Of a stretch of DNA of 64,000 nt, positions 61,531 through 64,000 are shown piece by piece. Every line of letters begins with the position of its first letter. Within the stretch, counting starts at the first letter, position 1. The notes beneath the pieces were generated by a model, which saw only the letters and a program-made list of their open reading frames with translations, was not told the DNA's origin and did not search any database. Both the position numbers and the translations under genes were made by a program. The stretch is from Dryococelus australis (taxonomy: Eukaryota; Arthropoda; Insecta; Phasmatodea; Phasmatidae): positions 285,582,966 to 285,646,965 of the forward strand of contig CM057009.1 of NCBI GenBank assembly GCA_029891345.1, in the 5' to 3' direction.

Positions 61531-61679
61531 CTCATGTGGATAACGAGATGTATTTATCAAGGGCTCTGGAAAAGTTGGGAAGTAATGCACTCAGTAAAGA
61601 CCAAGAGCCTGATATTGGTGCAGCATTTATAAAATTTGCTGTTGTTACCAAAGAACTGTCAGCACTTATGAAAACTCTG
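61531..61679 (+). CDS. Asap: ASAP-type Arf GAP, BAR-domain exon (149 nt)
   Basis: The exon encodes HVDNEMYLSRALEKLGSNAL, then SKDQEPDIGAAFIKFAVVTK, then ELSALMKTL. It is flanked by ATGTAG and by GTAAGTAG. It continues the BAR domain begun at 17850: the phase-1 junction gives a Ser codon followed by His-Val, aligning without gap to vertebrate ASAP1 (N-S-G-Q-D-H-V). The conserved features are a LxxLGSNxLS turn, a DxGxAFxKF helix and TKELSxLxKxL. BAR helices form the curved dimer that senses or bends membrane and regulates the GAP domain. The exon ends in phase 0; the next exon, which should begin with a hydrophobic helix and an LKGDL-type motif, is not in the window. Human-like spacing and absence of stops indicate a live gene. 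Confidence 0.92.
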
Positions 61680-62230
61680 GTAAGTAGTTGGTATGTAAAA
61701 ATGTATTTAGAGTATTATAAATTATATTTTGTAATTATATAAATTGGTTAGTTGGATCTTACTTGAGTGGTGGTGGGAGGTATGTATTAATGAACCAGAT
61801 AATTGCAGTTGACTTGGACTTTCCATGCACGAGTCAAGGCACAATCAAAATGAATTGTAAACACAATTTTACTAAATAGTTTCCTGTATTACTTATGGTC
61901 CATTATATATAACAGTGTTAGCATCATATTCTTACGTCAGTGAATAATATACATGATTAAAAAGATGTTAAGTTTAAATTATTAATATTCACCTCTTTTC
62001 TCAATGTTAATATTTTTTTAGTGAATCTTCTGTTTCTTTTTTTTATAACTGTGTTCAATGTTATTTATTGACGTTTGTTATGATCATTCATATTTGTCTG
62101 CTACATTTATATGTTTAAATATTGATATCTTCGTAGTTTGTGTTCAGTTTGTACAAGCATCCACTATGTGCATACATGTATACATGTAGCATAACACTAC
62201 GGGCATGTGTGATGAGTATAAAATGTAAGA
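61680..62230 (+). other. Next ASAP intron, start
   Basis: Begins with the donor GTAAGTAG at 61680. AT-rich, no recognised elements before the Tc1-like remnant. Confidence 0.6.
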
Positions 62231-63584
62231 ACATTATATGCTTGGCGTTGGAGTGGAAGCAATTGCACATTGGGTTGAATGATTTTGAGTTGCTGTCCGG
62301 TGACTTATATGGCTAACAGACAGTTCTGTAGACAACATGTGGACAACTTTACCCGAGGTTGAATCATTGGGAAGTTGGAAGGAGGTCAAAGTGTGACTAA
62401 TGTGGCTGGGGAGATTGGGGTTGCACACAGCATCTTTCATGAGCTTGGATGGCATTTCAAATAACAGGAACTGTTGTGTGAAGGTTTGACAGTGGTCATC
62501 CACAAGAACCATTTTTGTTTACGATAAATCACAGTGAGAGAGACAGGTATATTGTTTTGCAGGTAAGGAGAGATTGATGCCAGACAGGTAAAATTGAAAG
62601 ATGCGTGGAACACACTACTGAACTCTCAATATTTTATTTTCTATTGGCCAGAAGACTGCACATGGGAGGTTTGTTCACTCGGTGATAGGTAAAATGACTG
62701 TCATTAATGCCTACCTACTGGAGATAGTGTTTGCTGTGGTGCTAGGAACTTAAGGACTAGGGAGCTCAGCAATAGAATTGAGTGCTCTTTAAGTATAATA
62801 AGAGCTTATGTAGTCTCGTTAGCTAGCCCAGAAGTTTACACCTGAAGAGAGCAGGGAAGAACATGCAGTCACCCTTCACATATTTGAAAGGCACTGGTTT
62901 GCAGGGGACAAAGTTTTCATTTGGGGAGGCATAATACTTGGTGGCCATACAGTTATCCACATCTTCCAAGGAGATTTCATCTCTGGTAATCATGACAGTA
63001 CCGAGGTTATCCTTCCTTATGTGAATATTTTGTGGGGTGGTATGGGTCCTGAGTTTAGCTTCATGGACAGCAATGCTATGCCTGATCATATAGCAACTGT
63101 CACTGAGCTGTTGCAGAACGAAAATATTTGATGCATGGATTGGCCTATATGGTCCACAGAGTTAAATCCAATTAAACACATGTGGGATGTTTACAGGAGA
63201 TACCTGGCAGCACATCACCAGCTGCCAGCAAGAACTGCAATCTGTGCTATAAGAGGAATGGGCCATGATAATGCCTGAAGAACTTGTAGACAACCTTATA
63301 CTGGGCATGAACAGCTGGTGCACATCCTGCATTGCATTAAGGGGTTATCCATATCCCCCAATACCAACTGCATCTTTGTTGTCTGAAGCCGGTAACATGA
63401 ATGTTTCTGTCTTCTGCCCTGATGTTCTTTGAATAAAGGTTCTTTGCATGATTTGGATTCCATTCTTTGCCAGTGTTGTTTTACATCTCAACAATCGTAT
63501 GGTATGCTTTTTATCTATTTGAAAGAGTGCTGCATGATCTTACGTGAAAACCGGTCCTGTTCGTATTTTTTTCATACCAGTGTA
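62230..63584 (+). pseudogene. Second Tc1-like element, decayed
   Basis: A plus-strand transposase can be followed with breaks. The N-terminal helix-turn-helix is at 62355-62460 (IIGKLEGGQSVTNVAGEIGV). The catalytic part reads VFIWGGIILGG (62910), FMDSNAMPDHI (63060) and WSTELNPIKHMWDV (63150). The second catalytic position, normally Asp before Asn-Ala, is Ser, and the third, normally Glu in NPIE, is Lys. A right end reading ATACCAGTG followed by TA (63575-63584) resembles a Tc1 terminus; the matching left end was not found with confidence. The sequence is distinct from the 52783 copy, so it is a different Tc1-like family. Confidence 0.75.
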
Positions 63585-64000
63585 TTATAGCCTCCACTTA
63601 ATGTTGATGTAAACATATCCAGTACAGCAGGCAGTTTCAGGATAATGACTATTGACTAAACTGAGCTGTTCTGGTTTTTAAAGGAATCAAGTCCTAGAAA
63701 TCGAGATAACTTGTAGGCAAATTACACGAAAACAGTCATTGTTTGAATGCTATTTTACCTACAGACAAGGCCTTAACAATCCAAAATACAAATTATTGTG
63801 ATCCAAGTTAGCAACAACACAAAGGGAACTCTCTCAAATATTTAGTAATGGAGAAAATATGGTTTTCTTCTTATTTTTGGCAGTAGCACATTTTTCTTTT
63901 GAAAGTCTTTTTTTTTTTTTTTTTTTTTTTTCCAGTACATTAAAGGTACACACACGGACCATCTCCCCCACTCCAGGACTGCGCGTCCATTTTTGGTGTG
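63585..64000. other. Unassigned intron DNA
   Basis: No features beyond a T-run (63908-63931). The next ASAP exon has not been reached. Confidence 0.5.

Noticed and set aside
62823-63089. 88-codon minus-strand frame
   Set aside because: Antisense to the second Tc1-like transposase, whose motifs are on plus.

Overview
The window looks like intronic DNA from an arthropod nuclear genome, most likely an insect, although a crustacean cannot be excluded from sequence alone. The only host coding sequence I can support is two short plus-strand exons, 17850-17922 and 61531-61679. They splice in phase (T|CT gives Ser) into about 74 residues matching the N-terminal BAR region of ASAP-type Arf GTPase-activating proteins. 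The 43.6 kb intron between them, and the flanking intron upstream and downstream, are packed with dead transposable elements. I see no bacterial, CRISPR, tRNA, rRNA or operon features.

Left part (1-17.3 kb). A plus-strand Gypsy-type LTR retrotransposon ('A') has gag at 1-1343, protease pieces at 2173-2346 and 2880-3045, and RT at 12272-12885. It is split by a 9.2 kb insertion (3046-12267) bounded by the target duplication AAAT. That insertion is a minus-strand Gypsy element with a tRNA-Lys-type primer-binding site at 6100-6117. One of its LTRs was later hit by a 4.0 kb TIR element (6162-10167, duplication AGTA), which carries a 151-bp tandem repeat. A second plus-strand Gypsy ('D') follows, with LTR, primer site, gag, protease and RT at 13.55-17.3 kb. 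It is truncated about 540 bp before the first ASAP exon.

Centre (17.9-48.6 kb). Element 'B' (20.4-32.2 kb) is an errantivirus-like Gypsy with gag, protease, RT, RNase H, integrase and a baculovirus-F-like env remnant. It is interrupted by a complete 4,080-bp hAT transposon (22423-26502, duplication CCTGCTTC). Two 0.6-kb direct repeats lie at about 19.55 and 32.73 kb. Element 'C' (33.4-37.8 kb) is a Gypsy pol carrying a 580-bp solo LTR of another family (35803-36382, duplication ACCT). A second D-family LTR lies inverted at 39.97-41.0 kb. Element 'E' (47.3-48.6 kb) is a Gypsy integrase remnant followed by an LTR related to that of C.

Right part (48.6-64 kb). A Tc1-like transposon with both TIRs and TA duplication lies at 52783-53999. 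A degenerate 270-bp tandem array follows at 54.1-54.8 kb and a 535-bp CT microsatellite at 58381-58915. There is also a LINE 3' end on the minus strand at 59.95-60.42 kb and a second, more decayed Tc1-like copy at 62.2-63.6 kb, just past the second ASAP exon.

All transposon genes seen carry stops, frameshifts or lost catalytic residues and appear inactive. I found no coherent novel gene system. The most useful observations are the ASAP exon pair, the datable stack of nested insertions with exact target-site duplications, and an inverted LTR pair that brackets the 73-nt ASAP exon.
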